A stretch of DNA of 64,000 nucleotides from an uncultured Allorhizobium sp. (GTDB lineage: Bacteria; Pseudomonadota; Alphaproteobacteria; Rhizobiales; Rhizobiaceae): positions 1,089,001 through 1,153,000 of the forward strand of contig OY288189.1 in NCBI GenBank assembly GCA_958439205.1, in the 5' to 3' direction. Shown piece after piece: positions 24,987 through 34,221 of this stretch. A model generated the notes under the pieces. It searched no databases. It was not told the origin of the DNA and saw only the letters and a list, made by a program, of their open reading frames with translations. Position 1 is the stretch's first letter. Each line of letters opens with the position of its first letter. A program made the position numbers and the translations under genes.

Positions 24987-26240
24987 ATGCTCAACAGGTT
25001 TGCCTCCTCCATTTCCGCGCTTCTCGACATGCGCGCAAATGGCCATTCGCTTCCGGCCGGGCTCTATACCCGTGAGGACGTCTTCGAGGCAGATCTCGAC
25101 GTCTTCTTTTCGCGCCACTGGATCTATGTCGGACTGGAATGCGAGGTGCCTGAGCCCGGCGATGCCGTCGTCATCGACATCGGCAAGATCAGCGTGATCC
25201 TCCTGCGGGATGACGACAATGAGATCCGGGTGGTTCGCAATGTCTGTCGTCACCGCGGCTCCCGTCTTCTCGATGCCGGGGCCACCGTCGTATCGAAGCT
25301 CGTCTGTCCCTATCACCAGTGGACCTATGAGCTGGACGGCGCGCTGTCTTACGCTCCCCATATGGGCAAGGATTTCGACAAGAGCTGCCGCAGCCTGAAG
25401 CCGGTCCATTTCAGGTCGATCGGCGGGCTGATCTACATTTGTCTTGCGGACAATCCGCCGGAGGATATCCGGAACCTCGAAGAGGTTATGCGTGAGCGCC
25501 TTGCGCCTTATGACCTCAGAAACACGAAGGTTGCGCATCAGGTCGATGTCATCGAGGACGGCAACTGGAAGCTCACGATGGAGAACAATCGCGAGTGTTA
25601 CCACTGTTCGGCCAACCATCCGGAACTCTGCGTTTCCTTCGTCGATCTCGACTTCGGTTTCGACCCCGAGAGTCTGAGCGCGGAGGATCGCGAGCAGGCG
25701 GAAGCGCATTTCGCGATGTATGCGGAGAGGACGCAGAGCTGGGAAGCCGATGGCTTTCCGTCCGCGACGGTCGAGCGTGTCAGGGACTGCGAGACGAATT
25801 TCCGCACCCAGCGCCTGATCATCGCCGGCGCCGGCGAATCCCAGACCGAGGATGCGACGGCTGCCTCTTCCAAGCAGCTCGGCACCATGACGCGCAAGGA
25901 TCTAGGCGATACGCATCTGTGGGGTCACAACAGCTGGAACCACTTCATGGGCGATCATGCGGTGACCTCCATGGTCATCCCGCTGTCGGCCGACAAGACG
26001 CTGGTGCGGACGAAATGGCTCGTGCACAAGGATGCGGTCGAGAGTGTGGACTACGACCTGCAGAAGCTGACGCATGTCTGGATCGAGACCACCAACCAGG
26101 ATTCCGAACTGGTTGCCCGTTCGCAGGCCGGTGTGAGCGACCCGGCCTATGAGCCGGGTGTCTATTCGACCTTCACCGAACGTGCCCTCGACGATTTTGC
26201 GACCTGGTATGTCGATCGGATGCGCGCTCATGGCTACTGA
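24987..26240 (+). CDS. Rieske-type betaine demethylase, oxygenase subunit (GbcA/Stc2 type)
   Basis: A 417-residue Rieske non-heme iron oxygenase. The [2Fe-2S] site is CRH at the start of CRHRGSRLLDAG and CPYH about 20 residues later. The mononuclear iron site lies in ENNRECYHCSANHPEL. Overall it resembles glycine betaine monooxygenase GbcA and the stachydrine demethylase Stc2, which remove an N-methyl group as formaldehyde. GAGG precedes the ATG. The reductase gene overlaps its 3' end by 11 bases, and a DgcA/StcD-like demethylase lies further on, so the locus probably demethylates a betaine stepwise. Glycine betaine, stachydrine or a related compound cannot be separated by eye. Confidence 0.87.
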   Translation: MLNRFASSISALLDMRANGHSLPAGLYTREDVFEADLDVFFSRHWIYVGLECEVPEPGDAVVIDIGKISVILLRDDDNEIRVVRNVCRHRGSRLLDAGATVVSKLVCPYHQWTYELDGALSYAPHMGKDFDKSCRSLKPVHFRSIGGLIYICLADNPPEDIRNLEEVMRERLAPYDLRNTKVAHQVDVIEDGNWKLTMENNRECYHCSANHPELCVSFVDLDFGFDPESLSAEDREQAEAHFAMYAERTQSWEADGFPSATVERVRDCETNFRTQRLIIAGAGESQTEDATAASSKQLGTMTRKDLGDTHLWGHNSWNHFMGDHAVTSMVIPLSADKTLVRTKWLVHKDAVESVDYDLQKLTHVWIETTNQDSELVARSQAGVSDPAYEPGVYSTFTERALDDFATWYVDRMRAHGY

Positions 26241-27309
26241 CACCGGAGTGACATCAGACCCGCGCCTGCCCGGGTTCTGGGATCCCGAGACCGACAACAG
26301 CCTGGTCTGCATCGACGTTCATGACGAGACCCATGACGTCAAGAGCTTCACCCTGGCATCGCCTCAGGGCAAAACCATTTCGTTCGAGGCGGGGCAATAC
26401 TTTCTCTTCGAGCCTGAGATAGACGACGAAGAGAATGGCCGTTGCTACAGCATCTCATCGTCTCCGCTGCGGCAGAATGCCATCACGGTTACGGTCAAAC
26501 GCGTGGCGGGCGGCAAGGTATCGAACTGGCTGCATAACAACCTGAAACCGGGTATGGAGCTGCGGGCCTCGGGGCCGATGGGCAAGTTCAGCCGGCCGAA
26601 AGTCGGGAAATACCTGATGCTATCGGGCGGCTCGGGGATCACGCCCGTGATGGCTATGGTGCGGGAGATGGCGGACAAAGCGGAACCCGTCGATGTCGTC
26701 TTCCTGCATGCAGGGCGCTCGCCGCTCGATCTTCTGTTTCGGGAGGAACTTTCGGTCCTCGCGCGGCGCATGAAGGGGCTGCGGCTGATCTTCCTGCCCG
26801 AGGCACTCTCCGGCGATCCGGCTTGGTCGGGACTGAGTGGTCGCATTTCGACGGCGCTTCTAGGGCTTGTCGTTCCTGATATCGCAGAGCGAAGTGTGCT
26901 GTGCTGCGGCCCGGCGCCATTCATGGCGGCCGCCCGAAACTTCAGCGTGGAACTCGGGGTCTCCGCAGAGCGCTATCTCGAGGAAAGCTTTGAGGCTGTA
27001 GTCATCGATGAGCTTCCGGCGCCGGCGGAAACGCAGGCGGTCGCGGTGACCTACAAGGTGCAGTTTGCGAAGCAGGGAAAGGTGCTGGATGTCGGCGCCG
27101 ACCAGACGGTCTTGTCCTGCGCGAAGAAGATGGGCGTGCGTCTACCCTCGTCCTGCGCCAACGGGATCTGTGGCACCTGCAAGTCCAAGCTCACCAGCGG
27201 CTCGGTCGACATGAAACATGATGGCGGCATTCGTCAGCGCGAGATCGATGCCGGCTTCTTTCTGCCCTGTTGCTCGAAGCCCCTCAGCGACCTCGTGATC
27301 GATCGCTGA
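26230..27309 (+). CDS. Ferredoxin-NAD(P)H reductase partner of the Rieske oxygenase (GbcB type)
   Basis: A 359-residue electron-transfer protein. An FAD-binding domain (GRCYSISSSP) comes first, then an NAD-binding domain (LSGGSGITPVMAMVRE), then a C-terminal plant-type [2Fe-2S] ferredoxin domain with cysteines in SSCANGICGTCKSKL and, further on, FFLPCCSKP. It delivers electrons from NAD(P)H to the Rieske oxygenase encoded just upstream. The ATG at 26230 lies inside the oxygenase gene, so the two are translationally coupled. Confidence 0.9.
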   Translation: MATDTGVTSDPRLPGFWDPETDNSLVCIDVHDETHDVKSFTLASPQGKTISFEAGQYFLFEPEIDDEENGRCYSISSSPLRQNAITVTVKRVAGGKVSNWLHNNLKPGMELRASGPMGKFSRPKVGKYLMLSGGSGITPVMAMVREMADKAEPVDVVFLHAGRSPLDLLFREELSVLARRMKGLRLIFLPEALSGDPAWSGLSGRISTALLGLVVPDIAERSVLCCGPAPFMAAARNFSVELGVSAERYLEESFEAVVIDELPAPAETQAVAVTYKVQFAKQGKVLDVGADQTVLSCAKKMGVRLPSSCANGICGTCKSKLTSGSVDMKHDGGIRQREIDAGFFLPCCSKPLSDLVIDR

Positions 27310-27356
27310 GATCAAGTGCTCCTCCCCGGACATGCGGATGCATGTCCAACTTCGGA

Positions 27357-27383
27357 ACGCCCGCTCGATGCGGGCGTCTTTTT
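27357..27383 (+). terminator. Intrinsic terminator of the Rieske oxygenase operon
   Basis: ACGCCCGC (27357-27364), loop TCGAT, GCGGGCGT (27370-27377), then CTTTTT. It lies in the gap between the convergent reductase and flavin oxidoreductase genes. A second small inverted repeat GGACATG/CATGTCC lies just upstream. Confidence 0.8.
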
Positions 27384-27404
27384 GTCGGTCGAAAGGTCGA
27401 GGTT

Positions 27405-29441
27405 CTAGAGATCCTTCACCAGCCTCAGGGCGTCGTGAATGGCGGCATGCGTGTTGCGTGCCGAGATGGCATCGCCGATCCGGAAGAGCTGGAATGAACC
27501 CTCCGGATTGCGCAGCACACGCTGCGGCTGGCCGGCGATGAGATCGTCATAGGAGACTTCGCCGCCATTGGAGGACAGGCCCTTCAGCTCGAAATAGAGA
27601 TCGTCGAGCGGGATGGTGCCATTGTTGATGACGACCTGATCGACCAGACGGGTCTGCGTGACGCCACCGTAATCGCTGCCGACCTTCGCCACCAGCCCAT
27701 TGCCCTGGCGTGCAACGGCCTCCAGCCGGAAAGTCACCGTGAAGGTCACATCTTTCCGCTGCAGCGAGCGCATATAGGGCACCAGGTTCATGGCCATGAC
27801 CTCTGGCGCAAAGGACCGATCCGGCGTCATGATCTCCACCTTCGCGCCGGTTGCGGCGATGATCTCGGCGGCCTGCAGGCCGGAGTGATCGCCCGCATCA
27901 TCGAACACGAGCACGTTGGAGCCGGGCTTCACGTCGCCGGAGATGATGTCCCAGGCGGAGACGACGAGGTCGTTGCCGTCTTCCAGGACCTCCGTATGCG
28001 CCATGCCGCCGGTGGCGATGATGACGACATCCGGGGCCTCGGCCAGCACGGTGTCGGCGTCCGCCCAGGTGTTGAAGCGGAAGGCAACGCCGTGCTTTTC
28101 ACACTGCGCCATGCGCCAGTCGATGATGCTGATCATCTCCCGGCGGCGCGGGCTCTGGGCCGTTAGGCGGATCTGGCCGCCCGGCTTGTCGGCGGCCTCG
28201 AAGACCATGACATTGTGGCCGCGTTCACCGGCGACACGCGCGGCTTCCATACCTGCTGGCCCGGTGCCGATCACCACGATCTTGCGACGCTTCTCTGCTT
28301 TCGGGATGTCGTGCGGCAGGGTCAGTTCTCGTCCGGTGGCCGGGTTGTGAATGCAGTAGGCCGCACCACCCTGATAGATGCGGTCGAGACAGTAGTTTGC
28401 GCCGACGCAGGGGCGGATGTCGTCCTCGCGCTTTTCCATGATCTTGCGGACGATGTGGGGGTCGGTCATGTGCGCGCGTGTCATGCCGACCATGTCGACC
28501 TTGCCGGAGGCGATGGCATGACGGGCGGTCGCCACGTCGGGTATCTTGGCCGCATGGAAGGTCGGGAAGTTCGTCGCAGCGCGGATTTCGCCTGCGAAAT
28601 CCAGATGCGGAGAATTGGCCATGCCCTGGATCGGAATGAGGTCGGTCAGGCCGGCGTCCGTGTCAATATGGCCGCGCACGACGTTCAGGTAGTCGATCAG
28701 GCCGCTGTCGCGCAGAAGGCGGGAGATCTCCAGGCCCTCGGCCTTGCTGGTGCCGCCCTTCAGCTGTTCGTCGGCGGTATAGCGGACGCCCAGAATGAAA
28801 TCCTCGCCCACCCGTTTTCGGATGGCGGAGAACACGTCGAAACAGAACTTCATCCGGTTTTCCAGCGAGCCGCCATAGGGAGCGTCGAGCTCGTTCGTCA
28901 GCGGTGAAGCGAACTGATCGATGAGATGGCCATAGGCTTCGAGCTCGACACCATCCATGCCGCCGGCCTTCATGCGCTCGGCCGCGTCTGCGAAGTCCTT
29001 GATGATGCGCTCGATATCCCAGTCTTCGATCTTCTTCGGATAGGCACGGTGCGCCGGCTCCCGCAGATGGGAAGGAGCCACAACCGGCAGCCAGTCTCCC
29101 TTGTCCCAGCGTGTGCGCCGGCCGAGATGGGTGAGCTGGATCATGATGGCTGCACCGGCTTCATGAACCGCATCGGTCATTTCGCGGACCCATGGCACGA
29201 TCTCGTCCTTGTAGGCGAGGAGATTGTTGAAGACCGGGGGGCTGTCCTTGGCGACGGCTGCAGACCCTGCCGTCATCGTCAGTGCCACGCCGCCCTTTGC
29301 CCGCTCGACCGTGTAGGCGCGGTAACGCTCCTTCGGCATGCCGTCTTCCGGATAGGCCGGCTCGTGCGAGGTCACGATGATCCGGTTCTTCAAGGTGAGG
29401 TGCTTGAGCTGGAAAGGTTGCAGCAGGGGATCGTTGGACAT
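27405..29441 (-). CDS. NADH:flavin oxidoreductase, DgcA/StcD-type N-demethylase
   Basis: A 678-residue old-yellow-enzyme-type protein. An FMN TIM barrel (about 1-340) is followed by an iron-sulfur cysteine cluster (CVGANYC, then CIHNP) and an FAD/NAD Rossmann domain (VVIGTGPAGMEAARVAGERG). This layout and length match DgcA (dimethylglycine) and StcD (N-methylproline) demethylases. GGAG lies 6 bases before the ATG at 29441, preferred over 29453. It converges on the Rieske oxygenase operon and diverges from a TetR gene. It would remove the second N-methyl group after the oxygenase step. Confidence 0.87.
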   Translation of the reverse strand: MSNDPLLQPFQLKHLTLKNRIIVTSHEPAYPEDGMPKERYRAYTVERAKGGVALTMTAGSAAVAKDSPPVFNNLLAYKDEIVPWVREMTDAVHEAGAAIMIQLTHLGRRTRWDKGDWLPVVAPSHLREPAHRAYPKKIEDWDIERIIKDFADAAERMKAGGMDGVELEAYGHLIDQFASPLTNELDAPYGGSLENRMKFCFDVFSAIRKRVGEDFILGVRYTADEQLKGGTSKAEGLEISRLLRDSGLIDYLNVVRGHIDTDAGLTDLIPIQGMANSPHLDFAGEIRAATNFPTFHAAKIPDVATARHAIASGKVDMVGMTRAHMTDPHIVRKIMEKREDDIRPCVGANYCLDRIYQGGAAYCIHNPATGRELTLPHDIPKAEKRRKIVVIGTGPAGMEAARVAGERGHNVMVFEAADKPGGQIRLTAQSPRRREMISIIDWRMAQCEKHGVAFRFNTWADADTVLAEAPDVVIIATGGMAHTEVLEDGNDLVVSAWDIISGDVKPGSNVLVFDDAGDHSGLQAAEIIAATGAKVEIMTPDRSFAPEVMAMNLVPYMRSLQRKDVTFTVTFRLEAVARQGNGLVAKVGSDYGGVTQTRLVDQVVINNGTIPLDDLYFELKGLSSNGGEVSYDDLIAGQPQRVLRNPEGSFQLFRIGDAISARNTHAAIHDALRLVKDL

Positions 29442-29468
29442 GGCGCGCTCCATTCTGAATGGTGTGCG

Positions 29469-29519
29469 ATGCTAATCTCAAATGTACACTTGTGTCAATT
29501 TTGAAGACGGCAGTGTACA
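29469..29519. promoter_or_regulatory. Promoter and TetR-type operator before the flavin oxidoreductase gene
   Basis: On the minus strand, TTGACA (29498-29493) and TAGCAT (29474-29469) are spaced by 18 bases and form a fair promoter. The inverted repeat TGTACACT (29483-29490) / AGTGTACA (29512-29519) overlaps it, and the left arm merges with the near-palindrome ACACTTGTGT. The divergent TetR is the probable binder. Confidence 0.6.
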
Positions 29520-29571
29520 ATCGGCGCTGTGCGGCGTTGCGAAGCCTGTCGGGCTGCTCTAGGAGAAGGAC

Positions 29572-30195
29572 ATGGACGAGACTTCAAGCGACACTGGTTG
29601 GCGTGGATCTATGGATGGGTGGCTGGAGGCCGCCTATGACGCTCTGCTCGAAGGGGGTGTCGATGCGGTCAAGATCCTGCCGCTTGCCAAGAAGCTGAAG
29701 CTCTCCCGCACCAGTTTCTACTGGTTTTTCAAGGATCGCGAGGAGCTTCTTTCGGCACTGATCGCCAAGTGGCGGGACAAGAATACCGGCAATCTCGTGC
29801 GCCGGGCCGAGGCCTATGCAGAGAGCATTGCAGAAGCGACCCTCAATGTCTTTGACTGCTGGCTGGACACGGCGCTCTTCGATGCGAAGTTCGAGTTTGC
29901 GATCCGCAGTTGGGCGCTGCAATCCGAAGAGATCCTCGGTGAGGTTCAGTCTGCGGACAATGCGCGGCTGGAAGCGCTCGGCCGCATGTTCGAGCGCTTT
30001 GGTCATGAGCCGGTTGCTGCGGATGTCAGGGCCCGAACCCTCTATCTCGTTCAGATCGGCTACATCTCGATGCAGACCGAGGAGGAGCTTGAGCTTCGTC
30101 TCAAGCGTATTCCGGAATATGTCGCGATCTTCACTGGTACGGTGCCAGAGCAGCGGGAAATCGATCGCTTCCTGTCTCGTCACAAGCCGGGCTGA
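29572..30195 (+). CDS. TetR-family regulator next to the DgcA/StcD-like gene
   Basis: A 207-residue TetR-type protein. The helix-turn-helix (about residues 15-62) contains LAKKLKLSRTSFYWFFKDRE. The remainder is helical with no recognised ligand motif. AGGAGAAGG lies before the ATG. It is divergent from the demethylase gene, and an inverted repeat lies on that gene's promoter. It converges with the siderophore-interacting protein gene. The inducer may be a demethylation intermediate such as dimethylglycine or N-methylproline, which is inference. Confidence 0.87.
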   Translation: MDETSSDTGWRGSMDGWLEAAYDALLEGGVDAVKILPLAKKLKLSRTSFYWFFKDREELLSALIAKWRDKNTGNLVRRAEAYAESIAEATLNVFDCWLDTALFDAKFEFAIRSWALQSEEILGEVQSADNARLEALGRMFERFGHEPVAADVRARTLYLVQIGYISMQTEEELELRLKRIPEYVAIFTGTVPEQREIDRFLSRHKPG

Positions 30196-30230
30196 ATGCC
30201 CCGCTTTAGCGGATCTGCCCAGACCGCACC

Positions 30231-31304
30231 TCAGTCGTCGGCGTGTTTTCCTTCTTCCCAGTACCAGGCCGCATATTGTCGTTTGCGGTCGTGGCCACGC
30301 GCCGCCAGGTATGCCTTGACGTTGCGCATGGCCGACTTCTCCGCTGCAAACCAGACGAAGGTGCCGGCTTCCATGCTGTCGATTGCCGCCTTGGTGCGCT
30401 CGGCAAGTGGGCTTGTGGTTCCATCCGAACGGGATGAGCGGTGCAGCCATTCGATCGAGATGCGGGCCTTGCTGGAGATCGGTTGCTCCTCGGCCTCATC
30501 CTCCACCTCGATGATGGCCTTGATCTCGGTCACGGGAGAGGCTTCTTCGAGCATACGGGCAATGGCGGGAAGAGCGGTTTCGTCGCCGGCAAAGAGGATC
30601 CGTTCTGCCTGCGGCAGACCGCCGCCACCTGGCCCCATGATCCCGACGCGGGTACCCGGCAGGGCGTCGCGCGCGAAGTCGGCGCCCGGGGTGCTGATGC
30701 CTTCCGCCGGATGCTGGAAGATATCGAGGGTGATCTGACCTTTGTCTGCGTCTACGGAGCGGATCGTGTAGACGCGGACCAGCAACTTGTCCTCGCCCTT
30801 TGGCCAGTCGATGCGCCCATCTGCCCGCAGCGTTGGCCAGACCGGCGGGCGTGCCCCTTGCGGGACGAGAAGTCGGACGTGGAGATCGCCGTTGACGAAT
30901 GGGGACATATCCTCAGGTGCCAGGGTGACCCGAAGCATTCGCGGCGTTACTTCCGATGTCGAGATGACCACGGCTTCCTGAAGGTTTGCTGGCTTCACCT
31001 TGGGCGCAGGCTTCGACCAGTCGAGCGCAAAGGGTTCTGCGCCGGCAAAATAATAGAGGTGTTCGGCAAACATGGTCCGGGTTGATTCCAACTCCTCGTC
31101 GCTGCCGCAGGCAATGCGGATTTCCAGATGATCCCGCTTTGTCAGAAGCTCGATCATTGCGTGGGACGAAGTGAACACCGCCTTGTCCTCGGTGCGAGAG
31201 ACTTCCGCATGTTCGACGAAGTGCTCGCAGATCTCGTCCAGCATGGCCTCCACATTCACAGGGCGCGCGATGCCGGACAGCTCGAAGGAATGGGCAGCGT
31301 TCAT
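30231..31304 (-). CDS. Siderophore-interacting FAD/NADPH reductase with N-terminal DUF2218 domain
   Basis: A 357-residue protein. The N-terminal ~95 residues (LDEICEHFVEHAEVSRTEDKA) look like DUF2218. The rest is a ViuB/SIP-type ferric-siderophore reductase with an FAD-binding barrel (LVRVYTIRSVD) and a C-terminal NAD(P)H-binding domain ending in AAWYWEEG. It releases iron by reducing imported ferric siderophore in the cytoplasm. It is the last gene of a five-gene operon, 3 bases after the ATPase gene. The DUF2218 fusion is common in this group. Confidence 0.88.
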   Translation of the reverse strand: MNAAHSFELSGIARPVNVEAMLDEICEHFVEHAEVSRTEDKAVFTSSHAMIELLTKRDHLEIRIACGSDEELESTRTMFAEHLYYFAGAEPFALDWSKPAPKVKPANLQEAVVISTSEVTPRMLRVTLAPEDMSPFVNGDLHVRLLVPQGARPPVWPTLRADGRIDWPKGEDKLLVRVYTIRSVDADKGQITLDIFQHPAEGISTPGADFARDALPGTRVGIMGPGGGGLPQAERILFAGDETALPAIARMLEEASPVTEIKAIIEVEDEAEEQPISSKARISIEWLHRSSRSDGTTSPLAERTKAAIDSMEAGTFVWFAAEKSAMRNVKAYLAARGHDRKRQYAAWYWEEGKHADD

Positions 31305-31307
31305 GGC

Positions 31308-32129
31308 TCAGACTCCGGATACGGGTTGTTCAAGGCGTGCATGATGACGGCCGATGGGCAGCATCATCGGGCGTTGTGAGGTGGGGTCGATCATGATGCG
31401 GCTTTCGATGCCGAAGACATCGCGCACCATGTCTTCGCTCAAGACGAATTCTGGCGCCCCGGTCAGATGCGGTCGGCCGACCAGCATGGCAACGAGGTGA
31501 TCGGCATAGCGCGCGGCGAGGTTCAGGTCGTGAAGCACCATGACGATCGTGGTGCCGCGTCTGTGGTTGAGATCGGTCAGCAGATCGAGAACCTCGACCT
31601 GATGGTTGATGTCGAGGAAGGTCGTGGGTTCGTCGAGCAGCAGGATTTCAGTTTCCTGCGCCAGCGCCATGGCGATCCAGACGCGCTGGCGTTGTCCGCC
31701 CGAGAGTTCGTCGACCGGACGGTCGGACAGAGCCAGGGTCTGCGTCGCTTCGAGAGCGGAGGCGACCGCCTCGTCATCGGTGCTGGTCCAGCGGGCAAAG
31801 AGCCCGTGATGCGGATGACGGCCGCGGCTGACCAAATCTGCGACCGTGATGCCCTCAGGGGTGACGGGAGATTGCGGCAGGACGCCGAGCTTGCGCGCGA
31901 GGTCACGTGTCGGCAGCCGGTGGATCGCCTGTCCGTCGAGAAAGACCTGGCCGTTTCGCGGTGCGATCAGTCGCGACATGGCCTTCAGCAGTGTGGACTT
32001 GCCGCAGGCATTGGCGCCGACAATGGCCGTGATCTCGCCGGTCGGTATTTGGAGATCGAGTTCCTCCAGAACCAGGTGCTTTCCGTAGCCGGCTGACAGC
32101 TTGAGGGCTTCGAGACGTGTATCGGTCAC
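31308..32129 (-). CDS. Ferric-siderophore ABC importer ATPase (FepC/FecE type)
   Basis: A 273-residue ABC ATPase. Walker A is GANACGKST, the signature LSGGQRQRVWIAMAL and Walker B ILLLDEPTTFLD. It energises the two FecCD-type permeases encoded upstream. Its start overlaps the permease stop by 4 bases and the SIP reductase gene follows after 3 bases. Confidence 0.92.
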   Translation of the reverse strand: MTDTRLEALKLSAGYGKHLVLEELDLQIPTGEITAIVGANACGKSTLLKAMSRLIAPRNGQVFLDGQAIHRLPTRDLARKLGVLPQSPVTPEGITVADLVSRGRHPHHGLFARWTSTDDEAVASALEATQTLALSDRPVDELSGGQRQRVWIAMALAQETEILLLDEPTTFLDINHQVEVLDLLTDLNHRRGTTIVMVLHDLNLAARYADHLVAMLVGRPHLTGAPEFVLSEDMVRDVFGIESRIMIDPTSQRPMMLPIGRHHARLEQPVSGV

Positions 32130-33181
32130 GCCGTTCCTCCCGTGCGATTGACGCTGATGATCAGCAGGATGAGGTAAGGCGCGCCGAGGGCGCCGGTGAC
32201 CACGCCGACGGGGTAGCGGCCGGGCAGGAGGAATTGGCCGACGAGATCGCCGATCAGGACGAGGCCAGCGCCGACAAGTGCTGCCGGCAAGAGGATGGAT
32301 CCACGCCGGCCGATGGTGCGGGCCGCAATCGGACCGGCGAGAAAGGCGACGAAGGCGATCGGGCCGGTAACGGCTGTTGCGGTTGCGATCAGGCCGACAG
32401 CGGAGACGATGACGAGGATCCGGGTCAGGCCGACATTCACGCCGAGTGCTGCTGCAACATCCTCTCCGGCCCTGATCGCTTCGAGGTCTCGGGCTCTAGC
32501 AAGCAGGATGCCGCCGAAGACGACCAGCGACAGGAGCAGCGGCGCGACCTGTTCGATCTGCGCGCCATTGAGGCTGCCGGTCAGCCAGCGCATCGCCTCC
32601 TGCAGGGTGAAGCCGGGGGCGCGGGCGAGCATATAGGCGATGAGACTTTCCAGCATGGCGGAGACGCCGATGCCGACCAGGATCAGACGCGGGCCGGCGA
32701 CACCGTCCCTTGCCGAGAGGCCATAGACGAGGATCGCCACCCCGAGGCCGGCTGCGATGGCCAGCACGGAAACTGCAGGGCCGCTCATCGACAGGACGAC
32801 GATCGCAAAGACGGCTGCAGCACTGGCGCCTGAACTGATGCCGATGATGTCAGGGCTCGCCAGCGGATTGCGCAGCATGGTCTGGAACGCCGCCCCTCCA
32901 AGGCCAAAGCTCATTCCGGCGGCAAGGCCAATCAGTGCCCGGGGAAGCCGCAGCTGGCCGACGGTGAAGCTTGCGCCCGGGACTGTCTCGCCGAGGAGAA
33001 CACGGAACACGTCCCAGAACGGAGTCACAGATCGACCGATCATCAGGGTGGCGACAAAGGTCGCGATGATGACCAGGACCAGTCCACCGAGCATCAGGTG
33101 CCGCTTGCGCTGATCGCGTCGGCGCGATGCGGCGAAGCGTGCTGTCGAGTGGGAGTGAGATGAGATCGAGGCTGTGGTCAC
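32126..33181 (-). CDS. FecCD-family siderophore permease, second subunit
   Basis: A 351-residue polytopic permease of the BtuC/FecCD fold. It includes GAAFQTMLRNPLASPDIIGI, the conserved segment of the family. A longer open frame exists, but a GTG at 33181 overlaps the stop of the upstream permease gene (GTGA), giving a protein of family length, so this start is chosen. It pairs with the other FecCD protein to form the membrane channel. Confidence 0.9.
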   Translation of the reverse strand: MTTASISSHSHSTARFAASRRRDQRKRHLMLGGLVLVIIATFVATLMIGRSVTPFWDVFRVLLGETVPGASFTVGQLRLPRALIGLAAGMSFGLGGAAFQTMLRNPLASPDIIGISSGASAAAVFAIVVLSMSGPAVSVLAIAAGLGVAILVYGLSARDGVAGPRLILVGIGVSAMLESLIAYMLARAPGFTLQEAMRWLTGSLNGAQIEQVAPLLLSLVVFGGILLARARDLEAIRAGEDVAAALGVNVGLTRILVIVSAVGLIATATAVTGPIAFVAFLAGPIAARTIGRRGSILLPAALVGAGLVLIGDLVGQFLLPGRYPVGVVTGALGAPYLILLIISVNRTGGTA

Positions 33182-34221
33182 AGATCTCGCACCTTCTGGC
33201 GGCGCACGATGGAGATGAAGAAGGGTCCGCCGATCAGGGCCGTGACGATGCCGACATCCAGTTCGGAGGGGCGCGCGGCGATGCGGCCGGCGATATCGCT
33301 TGTGGTGAGCAGGGCGGCGCCACCGAGGGCCGAAAACGGCAACAGCCATCGATGATCGGGACCGACCAGAAGACGACAGGCATGGGGCACGACGAGACCG
33401 ACAAAGCCGATCGGACCGCACAGCGCAGTCGTTGCGCCGCAAAGCAGGATCGCGCCGAGGGTGGCGCTGGCGCGGGCGAAAGCGACACGCTCACCGAGAC
33501 CTGCCGCTAGCTCGTCCCCCAAGGCAAGCGAGTTCAGTCGGCGTGCGGAGAGGAGGCAGATGAGGAAGCCGACCGCGAAAAAGGCGAGGACCGGCAGCAT
33601 GCGCTCGAAGGTGGCGCCGCCGACGCCTCCGATCTGCCAGGAACGAATGCCGCCAGCAATGTCGGCCCGTGGCAGCACAACGGCGATGACCAGCGACGAA
33701 AAGGCGATCGAGGTTGCCGCACCCGCAAGGGCAAGCTTGAGCGGGGTCGCGCCGCCGCGGCCGAGGGAGGCGATGAGGTAGACGAAGATGGCAGTCGTGC
33801 CGGCTCCGAAAATCGCAGCCCAGACGAAGGCCTGCGAGGAGCTGATGCCGAACCAGGCAACCGCGATAACGACGGCGAGCGAGGCGCCGATATTGACGCC
33901 GAGGATGCCGGGATCGGCCAGCGGGTTGCGAGTGACGCCCTGCATCACGGCGCCGGCCAGTCCCAGCGCTGCGCCGGCGAGAAGGGCGAGCGCCGTTCGT
34001 GGAATGCGGGCCGATACTGCGGACTGGGCAATCGTCAGGCTATCTCCCCGAAGCGCTGCAAGTACCTCGGACAAGGGCACATCGCGCGTGCCGATCATGA
34101 GCGAGGCGAAGGCGAGGATGATCGCTACGGCGAAAACAGCCAACAGCCACAGGAGGCGGCTTCCGGCGGCTTCGGCGCGCGAAAAGGTCGGTGGGGCAGC
34201 AGAGGTCTTCGCAGTGCTCAT
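33178..34221 (-). CDS. FecCD-family siderophore permease, first subunit
   Basis: A 347-residue BtuC/FecCD permease with about nine to ten membrane helices. The conserved segment reads GAVMQGVTRNPLADPGILGV. Start and stop each overlap the neighbouring genes by 4 bases, so the operon is tightly coupled: binding protein, two permeases, ATPase and reductase. Confidence 0.92.
   Translation of the reverse strand: MSTAKTSAAPPTFSRAEAAGSRLLWLLAVFAVAIILAFASLMIGTRDVPLSEVLAALRGDSLTIAQSAVSARIPRTALALLAGAALGLAGAVMQGVTRNPLADPGILGVNIGASLAVVIAVAWFGISSSQAFVWAAIFGAGTTAIFVYLIASLGRGGATPLKLALAGAATSIAFSSLVIAVVLPRADIAGGIRSWQIGGVGGATFERMLPVLAFFAVGFLICLLSARRLNSLALGDELAAGLGERVAFARASATLGAILLCGATTALCGPIGFVGLVVPHACRLLVGPDHRWLLPFSALGGAALLTTSDIAGRIAARPSELDVGIVTALIGGPFFISIVRRQKVRDL

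Noticed and set aside
24267..25709. 480-codon minus-strand open frame spanning the LysR gene, its promoter and part of the Rieske oxygenase
   Set aside because: Runs across two real genes and their intergenic region. It is an antisense and out-of-frame shadow.
32126..33442. Longer N-terminal version of the second FecCD permease
   Set aside because: The extra residues are Arg-rich and out of register with the upstream permease, which they overlap. The GTG at 33181 gives the normal family length.
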